Positions 53,433 through 62,320 of a stretch of DNA of 64,000 bases are shown here, one piece after another (position 1 is the stretch's first letter; each line of letters begins with the position of its first letter). Position numbers and translations under genes: made by a program. The stretch comes from Caldilineales bacterium (lineage in GTDB: Bacteria > Chloroflexota > Anaerolineae > J102). The notes beneath the pieces are model-generated. The model was not told where the DNA came from. It ran no database searches and saw nothing but the letters and a program-made list of their open reading frames with translations. The stretch lies in contig JAGFJG010000178.1 of assembly GCA_024102915.1 (NCBI GenBank), positions 1 through 64,000 on the forward strand, read 5' to 3'.

Positions 53433-53467
53433 CATTCAACCTTGAACCTGGAACTTTGAACTCCGAT
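53433..53467. repeat. Heptad repeat, TTCAA/TTGAA type, single arm
   Basis: CATTCAA, CCTTGAA, CCTGGAA, CTTTGAA, CTCCGAT. The first 30 bases match 29459-29488 at 28 positions. It lies between the MDR and PTPS-like genes. Confidence 0.85.
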
Positions 53468-53498
53468 TCAAGGTATTCTAGCACGTGGAGTTAGAATT

Positions 53499-54533
53499 TC
53501 ACGCTTCCGGCGGATAAACGAGAAGCGTCTGCAATACATCTTGCGGCTGCGAATCCAACAGATCGTAAACCTGCGTTGCCTGGGAGAAGGGGAAGCGATG
53601 GCTGATGAGGCGGGCGGGCCGGATTTCTTGGATCGTATCGAGGGCGAGGGCAAACCTGCGTTCCTTGTCCCAGCGTCCACGTAATTCGGGCGCGATGCTG
53701 CTCACCTGGCTGCTGATCAGGCTCAGGCGGTTGCGATGGAAGACGCTGCCCAGGTCGATGGCGGATCGCTTCGTCCCGTACCACGAACCGATCACGATGC
53801 GCCCGCCAAATCCCGCCTGGGTGATGGCCGTGTCCAACGCCGCGGGATTGCCGGAAAGCTCATAGACCAGATCGAAGCCGTTGGGGTGCGCCAGTTGGGC
53901 GAGTTGAGCGGGCGTGACGGGATTGGTCGGGTCCAGGCTGCGATGCGCGCCCCAATCGATCGAGGTGTGGCGGCGCATGGGGAAACCGTCCGCCGTCGCC
54001 AGCAAGGCCAGCGGCATCCGCGCCAGCAATGCGGTCGTGAGCAGCCCTACGACGCCCTGACCGAGGACGAGCACGCGTTCGCCCAGCAGAGGACAACCAT
54101 CATGCAAGAAATTGACCGCCGTCTCCATGTTGGGCAGAAAGACGGCGTCTTCCAGATCGAGATCGGCGGGCAGGGTCAGCAGGTCGGCGGGGTCAACCCA
54201 AAATCGGGTTTCGTGCGGATTGAAAGCGAAGACGAGCCTGCCATCCCAACCTGCTTGCGATCCCCCGGCCACATCCTCCACCCGGCCAACGCAGGCATAA
54301 CCATACTTCAGCGGGAAGTCGAGCGAGCCGGAAAGGGCGGCGATCGATACGTCCGCCGCCATGCCGCCCGGCGTCTGGCCGCGATAGACCAGCATCTCCG
54401 TGCCGGCGCTGATCGCCGAAACCAGCGTGCGCACCAACACCTGCCCCGGCCGCGGCGAAGGCAGCGACTCCTCGCGAATCTCGACCTGGCCAGGCGCGAG
54501 AAACCAGAGCGATTGTCGTTTCAATTCTCCCAC
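53499..54533 (-). CDS. Medium-chain dehydrogenase/reductase
   Basis: 344 residues from GTG 54533. An ATG at 54578 is possible but would overlap the reductase gene by 58 bases, and homologues begin near xxSLWF. GroES-like domain: VLVRTLVSAISAGTEMLVYRG and KYGYACVGRVEDV. Rossmann motif: VLVLGQGVVGLLTTALLA. The structural zinc cysteines and the usual catalytic Cys-His pair are not evident, so it may be zinc independent. It acts on an unknown alcohol or enone. It lies between the reductase and the PTPS-like gene. Confidence 0.87.
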   Translation of the reverse strand: MGELKRQSLWFLAPGQVEIREESLPSPRPGQVLVRTLVSAISAGTEMLVYRGQTPGGMAADVSIAALSGSLDFPLKYGYACVGRVEDVAGGSQAGWDGRLVFAFNPHETRFWVDPADLLTLPADLDLEDAVFLPNMETAVNFLHDGCPLLGERVLVLGQGVVGLLTTALLARMPLALLATADGFPMRRHTSIDWGAHRSLDPTNPVTPAQLAQLAHPNGFDLVYELSGNPAALDTAITQAGFGGRIVIGSWYGTKRSAIDLGSVFHRNRLSLISSQVSSIAPELRGRWDKERRFALALDTIQEIRPARLISHRFPFSQATQVYDLLDSQPQDVLQTLLVYPPEA

Positions 54534-55213
54534 TCCAGCCTGGCCCAACACAGCATATCCGCGCCAGCCTGTCGCCATGTGACCCCGGTCAGATTAGGTA
54601 GCATCGGCAAGGATTCCACCGCGGCCAGCCCGCCGATCAGTCGCGGGCAAATGGTGGTTGCCAGCCAGTCGGCCAACTTCGCCTTCAGAAAAGCTGATAG
54701 AATTTGCGCTCCCCCTTCCACCATCAAGGTCTCGATGCCTTCCTTCCGCAGCGCTGCCAGCGCCGCCGGTAAATCCAGACGACCATCCACACCCGTCCGA
54801 ACGATAATCACCCGTGCGCCCGCGTTCTCCAAAGCGGATCGGCGAATCGGATCGGGGTTGGGGCCAGCCAGAAGCCAGGGCTTGTGCGGGTGGTCGAGCA
54901 AGCGGGCGGTGACCGGCGTGCGCAAATGGGTGTCGAACACCACGGGCTGCGGCTGCTTGCCGGGCAGACGGCGCACCGTCAATTGCGGGTCGTCGGCCAG
55001 CACCGTGCCGATCCCGACCAGAATGGCATCGTGGGCGGCGCGCAGGCCGTGCGTGAACAGCAGGCTTTCCTCGCCGCTGAGGGCCAGGGGTGCGCCGCGG
55101 GCCAGGGTGATGCTGCCGTCCAGACTTTGGGCATAGCTAAGCGTGACCAGAGGACGCCAGCCGGGCGTACGCGAAGCTGCAATCAGCGCCGCCAGTTCTT
55201 CATGCGCTCTCAT
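54521..55213 (-). CDS. RibD C-terminal-type reductase, stand-alone
   Basis: 230 residues. It is the reductase half of RibD or a DHFR-like fold: [35 protein letters not shown], then [25 protein letters not shown]. No deaminase domain is attached, unlike bacterial RibD. Such proteins reduce the ribosylamino side chain of the GTP cyclohydrolase II product, or analogous compounds. It overlaps ribA by 14 bases, implying tight coupling. Whether it serves riboflavin or another pteridine cannot be told from sequence. Confidence 0.9.
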   Translation of the reverse strand: MRAHEELAALIAASRTPGWRPLVTLSYAQSLDGSITLARGAPLALSGEESLLFTHGLRAAHDAILVGIGTVLADDPQLTVRRLPGKQPQPVVFDTHLRTPVTARLLDHPHKPWLLAGPNPDPIRRSALENAGARVIIVRTGVDGRLDLPAALAALRKEGIETLMVEGGAQILSAFLKAKLADWLATTICPRLIGGLAAVESLPMLPNLTGVTWRQAGADMLCWARLEWEN

Positions 55214-55856
55214 GGGCGGTCGCCCCAGATTGCCGTTCGTTTTCCACCCGCGTATTCAGGTCAAGCAAGTGATGCAGGCGTTCCGCCTTGGTGCGCAGAT
55301 AGCCAGCGTTTTCGGCGGTGACGGCCGGGATCAGCGGAACGCGCTCATTGATGACGACCCCCAATGCGGCCAGGCTTTCGATCTTGTGCGGATTGTTGGT
55401 GAGCAGGCGCACGGAACGGACGTCCAGATCGTTCAGGATGGCGGCGGCGACATCATAATTGCGCTCATCGGCCTGATGCCCCAACAACAGATTGGCGTCG
55501 ACCGTATCGTACCCCTCGTCTTGCAGATTGTAAGCGCGCAGCTTGTCCAGCAGGCCGATACCCCGCCCCTCCTGTCGCAAGTAGATGATCAATCCCTTCC
55601 CGGCCTCGGCGATCTGGGTCATGGCTGCCAACAGTTGGTCGCCGCAATCGCAGCGCAAAGAGCCCAGCACATCGCCGGTGAAACATTCGGAATGCACGCG
55701 CACCAGCACATCTTCGCCGCCGGAGATGTCGCCCATGATCAGCGCCAGATGTTCTTTGTTGTCTAGGCTGTTCGCGTAGAGACAAAGCTGGAAGTCACCG
55801 GCAAGCGTGGGCAGGCGGGCGCAGGTAAGCTGATGGACGTCGGGCATGGGCGACAT
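55200..55856 (-). CDS. ribA: GTP cyclohydrolase II
   Basis: 218 residues. The zinc cysteines are in [21 protein letters not shown]. The active-site segments [15 protein letters not shown] and [14 protein letters not shown] and the GTP-binding [12 protein letters not shown] are complete. It opens GTP to 2,5-diamino-6-ribosylamino-pyrimidinone phosphate. It is not fused to dihydroxybutanone-phosphate synthase, and no ribB, ribE or ribH is nearby. That sets it apart from a riboflavin operon. It heads a minus-strand run of eight genes. Confidence 0.94.
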   Translation of the reverse strand: MSPMPDVHQLTCARLPTLAGDFQLCLYANSLDNKEHLALIMGDISGGEDVLVRVHSECFTGDVLGSLRCDCGDQLLAAMTQIAEAGKGLIIYLRQEGRGIGLLDKLRAYNLQDEGYDTVDANLLLGHQADERNYDVAAAILNDLDVRSVRLLTNNPHKIESLAALGVVINERVPLIPAVTAENAGYLRTKAERLHHLLDLNTRVENERQSGATAHESA

Positions 55857-55877
55857 TTCACACAGACTGACTCGAAA

Positions 55878-57659
55878 CTAGGCCAACGCTTCCAGCTCGG
55901 CCACCTGCTCGGCCAGGATATCGAAGCCGCCCTGCCAGAATTCCCGGCTGTGAATATCCACCCCGGCTTCTTTCAGCACGGCGGCGGGAGCGGCGGAACC
56001 GCCCGCAGCCAGCAGGCTCAGGTAGCGCGGCTTGAAACTCTCACCCTCGCTGCGGAACTGGCGATAAAGCGAGAGCACGAGAAGCTGGCCGAAAGCGTAG
56101 GCATAAACATAGAAGGGTGTGTGATAGATGTGCGGGATCGCCACCCACTCCCATCGGTATTCGTCGGACACGTCCACAGCATCCCCGAACTGGCGTTGGA
56201 GATTCTGCATATAGGCTTCCGCCAACTGGTCGGGCGTTGCGCCCTGGTTGATCAATTCGTGCGCCTCCCGCTCGAACAGGGCGAAAAAGACCTGGCGCAT
56301 GATGGTGGCGTAATTGTCGCTCAGTTCCCGGAAGAGCATTTCCCGGCGCACCGATTCATCCTGTTCCTGTTCGAGCAGGTAATCGACCAGCAGCATCTCG
56401 CCAAAAGTGGAGGCGGTTTCGGCCAGGGGCAGCGAGGCATGGAATGTAAAAATACTGTGCTCGGAGGCCAGCATGCCGTGGATGGCATGGCCCAGTTCAT
56501 GCGCCAACGTGGAGACATCGTTGGAACGGCCCTGGAAGTTGACCTGCACCCAGGGCGTCAGGGAGGGCGTCACCGTCCAACAGAATGCGCCGCCGCGCTT
56601 GCCCTTTCGCACTTCGCTGTCCAGATGATCGGCCAGGAACACCTGGCGGGCCATGTCGGCCATTTCGGGCTGAAAGCGGTGGAAAGCCTCGAATACCATG
56701 TCCGCCGCCGTGGCGAAATCGTACTTCTTGTCCGATTCTGTCACCGGCGCGTAAATGTCATAGCGCCGCAACTTGTCCACACCCAGGAGCCGGGCTTTCA
56801 GGGTGAAAAAGCGTTGGAAAACCTCGGCGTTGTCCGCGGCTACGTTGAGCAACAGGTCGATGACTTCATCGGGGATGTCGTTGTAGAGATTGCGCACGGC
56901 GATGGGGCTGCTGAACTTGCGCATGTCCACCTGTTCGTTCCGCCAATCTCGGACGATATACTGATAAATCTGGCCTAACACCGGGCCGTCTTCCCGGTAA
57001 ATGCGCAGCAATTCCTGATAGGCGCGGGCGCGCACGTCTGGGTCCTGGCTGTACACCAGGGCCATCAACTCGCCCCGCGTCATTTCTCGCATTTCGCCAT
57101 CGATCTCGACCTTGAACACATAGCGATTGGTGATCGTGTCGTAGAGGTTGTTCAGTGCCGCCGAGCCGGTCACATCTTTGATGTTGATAACCTTCTCTTC
57201 CGGTTCGGTGAGGGTGTGCGGTTTGAAGTGACGCATTTCCTCCAGCCAATAGGTCAAATCCCCGGCATCGGCCATCAACCGGGCGGCCTCGGCGTCTTCC
57301 AATCCCTTCCACCACAGGCTGAAAAACAGGGTGCGGTTGGCCATGTCCGCCATGAACTGGCGCACGCGTGTTTGCAAAGACTGCGCCACCTGGTTCTGCG
57401 TGTCCTCCGTGAACAACAGGCCGGCATAGCCATAGATGCGATAGGCGATGTCGTTGATGTCCTCCAGTTCGGTGAGGATGTCCAGAAATGCCTGGGCGTC
57501 CATGTCGGCGGCAAGCAATTGGCGGGATTCCTCGAACTCGTCGATGCGTGAGCTGAGGACGCCAAAGGCGGATTCCAGTTCGGGACTGTCAGGGGCCGGG
57601 AAGAGTTCGGCCAGACTCCAGCGTTTGAGTTGCAGGGAAGAGAGTGAGGTTCCGTTCAT
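55878..57659 (-). CDS. M3-family oligoendopeptidase (PepF-like)
   Basis: 593 residues from ATG 57659 (MNGTSLSSLQLKRWSL). The zinc motif is HELGH in STLAHELGHAIHGML, with the third ligand Glu about 25 residues later (LAETASTFGEML). The helical N-terminal domain is typical of PepF. It cleaves short peptides in the cytoplasm. It is 22 bases upstream of ribA on the same strand and could be co-transcribed with it by readthrough. Confidence 0.93.
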   Translation of the reverse strand: MNGTSLSSLQLKRWSLAELFPAPDSPELESAFGVLSSRIDEFEESRQLLAADMDAQAFLDILTELEDINDIAYRIYGYAGLLFTEDTQNQVAQSLQTRVRQFMADMANRTLFFSLWWKGLEDAEAARLMADAGDLTYWLEEMRHFKPHTLTEPEEKVINIKDVTGSAALNNLYDTITNRYVFKVEIDGEMREMTRGELMALVYSQDPDVRARAYQELLRIYREDGPVLGQIYQYIVRDWRNEQVDMRKFSSPIAVRNLYNDIPDEVIDLLLNVAADNAEVFQRFFTLKARLLGVDKLRRYDIYAPVTESDKKYDFATAADMVFEAFHRFQPEMADMARQVFLADHLDSEVRKGKRGGAFCWTVTPSLTPWVQVNFQGRSNDVSTLAHELGHAIHGMLASEHSIFTFHASLPLAETASTFGEMLLVDYLLEQEQDESVRREMLFRELSDNYATIMRQVFFALFEREAHELINQGATPDQLAEAYMQNLQRQFGDAVDVSDEYRWEWVAIPHIYHTPFYVYAYAFGQLLVLSLYRQFRSEGESFKPRYLSLLAAGGSAAPAAVLKEAGVDIHSREFWQGGFDILAEQVAELEALA

Positions 57660-57830
57660 GTGACTGGCTGTATCCTTGTCCTGTCGTTTCGGGATGTGCG
57701 GTGCGAAGCTGCAACATAGCACGGGCGATGAGGTTGCGCAACCCCATGCAAAACCGTTGTGTGCAGCGGCATGTTTTGTCCTGCACGACGATGGACGATA
57801 GCGACCGTGTCATGCGTTGCGGGCCGAGAA

Positions 57831-57839
57831 TGCTATAAT
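57831..57839 (+). promoter_or_regulatory. Extended -10 promoter of the M16C peptidase gene
   Basis: TGCTATAAT, a perfect -10 with extended TG. No convincing -35 at 17 bases. It is 53 bases before the ATG. Two GACGAT heptads (57787-57800), matching the 18919 element, lie upstream. Confidence 0.6.
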
Positions 57840-57892
57840 GCCAGCGCCCTTGCAAAGGCGCAGTAATTTGTAATCTGATTTGGAGACTCTTG

Positions 57893-60799
57893 ATGACGAC
57901 AAGACACGGATTCGCCCTGATCAAAGAAACTGAAATTGCGGAACTGAACACCTATGCCCGCCTCTATCGCCATACGCAATCTGGCGCCGAACTGCTCTCG
58001 CTCAGCAACGACGATGAGAACAAGGTTTTTGGCGTCACCTTTCGTACACCGCCTGAGGATTCGACCGGCGTCGCCCACATCCTGGAGCACGCAGTGCTGG
58101 CAGGCTCGCGCAAATATCCGGTGAAGGAGCCGTTTGTAGAATTGCTCAAAGGCTCCCTCAAGACTTTCGTCAACGCCTTCACCATGCCCGACCGCACCTG
58201 CTATCCGGTCGCCAGCCAGAACCTGCAAGACTTCTATAACCTGATCGACGTTTATCTCGACGCCGTATTTTACCCGCTGCTTTCGCCCCACACTTTCAAG
58301 CGCGAGGCCTGGCGTTACGAACTGACTGAGGATGGGCAGGCGCTGGAATTCAAGGGTGTGGTTTTCAACGAGATGAAGGGCGTCTATTCCGATCCGGACA
58401 GCCAGGCCGATATGGCGGCCCGCCACTCCCTGTTTCCCGGCCACATCTACGGCCTCGACTCTGGTGGCAACCCCAAGAATATCCCCGACCTCACTTACGA
58501 GCAGTTCAAGCGCTTTCACGATGATTTCTATCATCCGGCGAATGCCCGCATTTTCTTCTACGGCGATGATCCGGAAGAGGCGCGGCTGGAAATCTTGGAT
58601 GGCTGGCTGTGCGAGTTCACCGAGCATCCGGTCGATTCGCATATCGCCATGCCCGCGCCCTTTGCCGCGCCCATCCGCATGGAAGAAACAGTCAGCGCCG
58701 GGGAGGACGGCAGCGCCTATGTGATAGTCAACTGGGGGCTGACTGATTCCACGGACGCCGAGCTCAATTTGGGCCTGGGCATCCTGGGCCGGATTCTGGT
58801 CGGCACGTCGGCATCGCCGCTGCGCAAGGCATTGATCGACTCCGGCCTGGGCGAGGATCTGGCCGGGTTCGGCATGGAGGGCGAGTTGGTGCAATCCGCC
58901 TTTTCCACCGGGCTCAAGGGCATCGATCTCGCACAAGCCGATGCGGTGGAATCGCTGATTTTCGAGACCCTGGAAAAGTTGGTGAAAGAGGGTATCGACC
59001 CGCGCACGGTGGAAGCGGCCATGAACACAACCGAATTCCATCTGCGCGAGTTGAACACCGGCGGCTTCCCGCGCGGTCTGGCGGTGATGCTGGCCTCTCT
59101 GTCCACCTGGATTTACGATGGCGATCCGTTGTCCCCGCTGCAATTTGAAGCGCCACTGGCCGACATCAAAGCCAGGCTGGCGGCGGGCGAACCCTATTTT
59201 GAAAGCCTGATCGAACGCCACCTGCTGCAAAACCCCCATCGCACCACCCTCATCCTCCGGCCCGACCCCGGCCTGGGCGAGCAGTGGGAAGCGGAGGAAG
59301 CGGCGCGGCTGGAAGCGGCGAAGGCGGCTATGAGCGACGCCGATATTCAGGCCGTGATCGAGGAAGCTGAGGAGCAGATCCGCATCCTGGAAACGCCCGA
59401 TTCGCCGGAAGCGCTGGCCGCCATCCCCCGCCTCACCCTGGCCGACCTCGACCGCGAGAACAAGCTGATCCCCATCGCCGTTTCTGCACACAAAGGCAGC
59501 GACATCCTTTACCACGACCTGTTCACGAACGGCATCACTTACCTGGATGTGGGCATGAATCTGGGCGTCGTGCCGCAAGAGCTGTTGCCGATGCTGCCGC
59601 TCTTTGGCCGGGCTTTGCTGGATTTGGGTACCGAGCACGAGGATTTCGTCAGCCTGTCGCAACGCATCGGCAGCAAAACCGGCGGCATCAGCGATTCCCT
59701 TTTCCTGACTGCATCGCTGCACAGCGAGCGACCGGTGGCCTGGCTGTTTTTGCGCGGCAAGGCCATGGCCGACAAGACCGCTGATCTGCTCGACATCCTG
59801 CACGACGTCCTCACCTCCGCCCGCTTCGATAACCGCGAACGCTTCCGTCAGATCGTGTTAGAGGAAAAATCCGGCCAGGAAGCCAGCCTGATCCCCGCCG
59901 GGCATGGTGTAATCAACAGCCGCCTGCGCTCGCATTTCGATGCGGCCAATTGGGCGGCGGAACAGACCGGCGGGGTCAGCCAGTTGTTCTTCCTGCGCGA
60001 ACTGGCCCGTCAGGTCGAATCCGATTGGCCGGGCGTTTTAGATCGGTTGGAAACGCTGCGCAGCCTGTTGGTGAACCGCCAGGACATGCTGTGGAATGTC
60101 ACGCTCGATGCCGAGAACTGGGCGCAGGTGCAGCCGCAAATCCATGCCCTGATCGAGAAATTCCCGGCCCGACCGTCCAACCCGGCATCCTGGGCTCACG
60201 CCCAACCCCTGCCTTTCGAGGGCCTGACCATCCCCGCCCCCATCAATTTCGTGGGCAAAGCCGCCAATCTCTATGACCTGGGCTACAAACTGCATGGCTC
60301 GGTGCACGTGATCACCGGCTACTTGCGCACCACCTGGCTATGGGATCGCATCCGCATGCACGGCGGCGCTTACGGCGCGTTCTCGCTGTTCGACCAGCGC
60401 TCCGGCGTGTTCAGCTATCTTTCGTATCGTGACCCCAATCTGGCGGCCACCCTGCAGAATTATGACCGCACCGGCGAGTTTTTGCGCAAGCTCGACGTGA
60501 ACGATGACGAACTGACCAAGGGCATCATCGGCACGATCTCCGCTCTCGACGCTCACCTGTTGCCCGACGCCAAAGGCTTTGTGTCGATGCAGCGCCATCT
60601 GCTGGGCGAAACTGACGAATTCCGCCAGCGCGTGCGCGACGAGATCCTGAGCACGACCGCCGCCGACTTCCGCGCCTTCGCTGACGTTTTAGACGAAGTG
60701 AGCCGGGCCGGGCATGTGGTGGCGCTGGGGTCGCAGGCTGCCATCGAGCAGGCGAACGCCAGTCGTGAAGACAAGCTGGTTGTGACGAAGGTGATGTAA
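57893..60799 (+). CDS. M16C-family metallopeptidase (presequence protease-like)
   Basis: 968 residues from ATG 57893, with GGAG at 57882-57885. The inverted zinc motif is HILEH at 62-66, followed by the distal Glu region (VVFNEMKGVYSD). The M16C-associated linker (DADIQAVIEEAEEQIRIL) joins two homologous halves. PreP-type peptidases degrade short unfolded peptides inside a closed chamber. The length matches bacterial and organellar PreP. A long open frame on the opposite strand is only its shadow. Confidence 0.94.
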   Translation: MTTRHGFALIKETEIAELNTYARLYRHTQSGAELLSLSNDDENKVFGVTFRTPPEDSTGVAHILEHAVLAGSRKYPVKEPFVELLKGSLKTFVNAFTMPDRTCYPVASQNLQDFYNLIDVYLDAVFYPLLSPHTFKREAWRYELTEDGQALEFKGVVFNEMKGVYSDPDSQADMAARHSLFPGHIYGLDSGGNPKNIPDLTYEQFKRFHDDFYHPANARIFFYGDDPEEARLEILDGWLCEFTEHPVDSHIAMPAPFAAPIRMEETVSAGEDGSAYVIVNWGLTDSTDAELNLGLGILGRILVGTSASPLRKALIDSGLGEDLAGFGMEGELVQSAFSTGLKGIDLAQADAVESLIFETLEKLVKEGIDPRTVEAAMNTTEFHLRELNTGGFPRGLAVMLASLSTWIYDGDPLSPLQFEAPLADIKARLAAGEPYFESLIERHLLQNPHRTTLILRPDPGLGEQWEAEEAARLEAAKAAMSDADIQAVIEEAEEQIRILETPDSPEALAAIPRLTLADLDRENKLIPIAVSAHKGSDILYHDLFTNGITYLDVGMNLGVVPQELLPMLPLFGRALLDLGTEHEDFVSLSQRIGSKTGGISDSLFLTASLHSERPVAWLFLRGKAMADKTADLLDILHDVLTSARFDNRERFRQIVLEEKSGQEASLIPAGHGVINSRLRSHFDAANWAAEQTGGVSQLFFLRELARQVESDWPGVLDRLETLRSLLVNRQDMLWNVTLDAENWAQVQPQIHALIEKFPARPSNPASWAHAQPLPFEGLTIPAPINFVGKAANLYDLGYKLHGSVHVITGYLRTTWLWDRIRMHGGAYGAFSLFDQRSGVFSYLSYRDPNLAATLQNYDRTGEFLRKLDVNDDELTKGIIGTISALDAHLLPDAKGFVSMQRHLLGETDEFRQRVRDEILSTTAADFRAFADVLDEVSRAGHVVALGSQAAIEQANASREDKLVVTKVM

Positions 60800-60816
60800 C
60801 CGGATGCCCCTGGGCG

Positions 60817-61056
60817 TCAGGCGGAAAGAGGAGCCAGCATTTCGCTGCGCAAGACCTCTGCCGCGTAAGCCAGCGCCGCCTGAATATCAGGGCGTGTTAG
60901 TTGAGGATATTCGGCCAGTATCTCGTTTTCTCGCATGCCGTCGGCCAGGCTGCCGACGATAATCGATACGGGAATGCGTGTGCCTCGGATGCACGATTCG
61001 CCGTGATGGAGATCGTGTTCGACAATGATATGATCCTGCCAACGAATACGGGCCAT
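60817..61056 (-). CDS. DUF433 antitoxin-like protein
   Basis: 79 residues from ATG 61056 with GGAGTAAG before it. The signature GESCIRGTRIPVSIIVGSL and the ILAEYPQLTRPDIQAALAYAAE helix are typical DUF433. These proteins often pair with PIN or DUF5615 toxins, yet no toxin follows: the next gene downstream is convergent. It may be an orphan antitoxin. A strong promoter lies 40 bases upstream. Confidence 0.85.
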   Translation of the reverse strand: MARIRWQDHIIVEHDLHHGESCIRGTRIPVSIIVGSLADGMRENEILAEYPQLTRPDIQAALAYAAEVLRSEMLAPLSA

Positions 61057-61094
61057 GAGCTTACTCCGAGAATCGGACCAACAGTGATGAGGCG

Positions 61095-61123
61095 AGTATA
61101 GCATGGCAATATGAGCCCGGCAA
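61095..61123 (-). promoter_or_regulatory. Promoter of the DUF433 gene
   Basis: On the minus strand TTGCCG (61123-61118), a 17-base spacer ending in TGC, and TATACT (61100-61095). It combines a standard and an extended -10. Confidence 0.65.
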
Positions 61124-61275
61124 TCGATTATTTGACCCCCAAAATTATGCATCACATCGGCTTCGATACACTTGCATTCGGTATTGACTTCAGACAAAAT
61201 CAGTACAAAGTCTGAGAGAGTCAAATACAATTGCGGCGTTCTCGTAGGGTTCTCGCTATGGATGGAAAGTCAGGC

Positions 61276-62166
61276 ATGAAAACGTACTTTGGCGGTATCG
61301 AAGCAGGCGGCACCAAATTCGTCTGCGCGGTGGGCGGCGGCCCTGACGACATCCGGGCCGAGGAACGGTTCCCCACCACCACGCCGGACGAGACCATTGG
61401 CCGGGCCATCGCCTTTTTCGAGGCACAGGCGAAACAGGTCGAGTTAGCGGCCATCGGCATCGCCAGCTTCGGCCCGGTCGATCCCAACCCGACCTCGCCC
61501 ACTTTCGGTTCTATCACCACTACGCCCAAGCCGGGCTGGGCCAATGCCGATCTGGCCGGAGCCATTGGCCGGGCGTTCGGCGTGCCCATCGGCTTCGACA
61601 CGGACGTGAACGGCGCCGCCCTGGGGGAGCATCGTTGGGGCGCGGCCCAGGGCCTCGACACCTTCATCTACCTCACCATCGGCACGGGCGTGGGCGGCGG
61701 CGGCATGATCGGCGGCAAACTCATGCACGGGTTGGTGCACCCGGAGATGGGGCACATCCGCCCGCCCCGCGGCTGGGACAACGGCGATTTTCCCGGCATC
61801 TGCCCCTATCACGGCGATTGCCTGGAAGGCCTGTGCTGCGGCCCCGCCCTGGCCGCGCGCTGGGGTCAGCCTGCCGAGACCCTGCCCTCCGATCATCCCG
61901 CCTGGGCGACCCAGGCCGAATATCTGGCCCTGGCCTTGGTCAATTTCATCTGCACGCTGTCGCCGCAACGCATCATCCTCGGCGGCGGCGTCATGGGCGA
62001 GCAGCAGCTTTTCCCCATGATCCGCCAGCGCGTTCAGGCCCTGCTCAATGGCTACGTGCAATCACCGGCCATCATCGACCGCATCGACGAATACATCGTG
62101 CCGCCGGGGTTGGGCAATCAGGCCGGGGTGCTGGGGGCGATGGCGCTGGGCATGGCAACCGTGTAA
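61276..62166 (+). CDS. ROK-family sugar kinase, fructokinase-like
   Basis: 296 residues from ATG 61276 ([20 protein letters not shown]). The ATP-binding N-terminal motif is [10 protein letters not shown], the ROK loop is [19 protein letters not shown], and the zinc cluster is [19 protein letters not shown]. This last segment and the length match the ScrK/GmuE fructokinase branch rather than glucokinases. It phosphorylates fructose or a similar hexose. An in-frame ATG at 61258 would add six residues. Confidence 0.92.
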   Translation: MKTYFGGIEAGGTKFVCAVGGGPDDIRAEERFPTTTPDETIGRAIAFFEAQAKQVELAAIGIASFGPVDPNPTSPTFGSITTTPKPGWANADLAGAIGRAFGVPIGFDTDVNGAALGEHRWGAAQGLDTFIYLTIGTGVGGGGMIGGKLMHGLVHPEMGHIRPPRGWDNGDFPGICPYHGDCLEGLCCGPALAARWGQPAETLPSDHPAWATQAEYLALALVNFICTLSPQRIILGGGVMGEQQLFPMIRQRVQALLNGYVQSPAIIDRIDEYIVPPGLGNQAGVLGAMALGMATV

Positions 62167-62205
62167 CCGGGTTGTTATTACTCTCTATGGCGGAAGGTTT
62201 GTCGG

Positions 62206-62275
62206 GACGCAAAGACGCAAAGAGCGCGAAGGATTCTGGAATCTTGATAAGCGCTGCGAACTTGGCGCCTTTGCG
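62206..62275. repeat. GACGCAAA repeat with inverted arm
   Basis: GACGCAAA is repeated with an 8-base period from 62206. CGCAAAGAGCGC (62216-62227) can pair with GCGCCTTTGCG (62265-62275). It lies between two convergent genes and may terminate both. Similar in form to the heptad elements but with period eight. Confidence 0.6.
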
Positions 62276-62320
62276 TTGAAGAATTGAAGCGATAACAGCG
62301 AACGACGTCTACGGAAGGCG

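Noticed and set aside
52962..55856. Ordinary riboflavin or queuosine operon
   Set aside because: ribB, ribE and ribH, or queC and queE, are absent; the RibD deaminase half is missing; the PTPS-like protein lacks the QueD cysteine.
57833..59803. Long open frame of 656 codons on the minus strand
   Set aside because: It lies antisense to the M16C peptidase, is rich in residues expected from reversed high-GC codons, and has no recognisable domain or ribosome-binding site. The + strand frame carries the HILEH motif.
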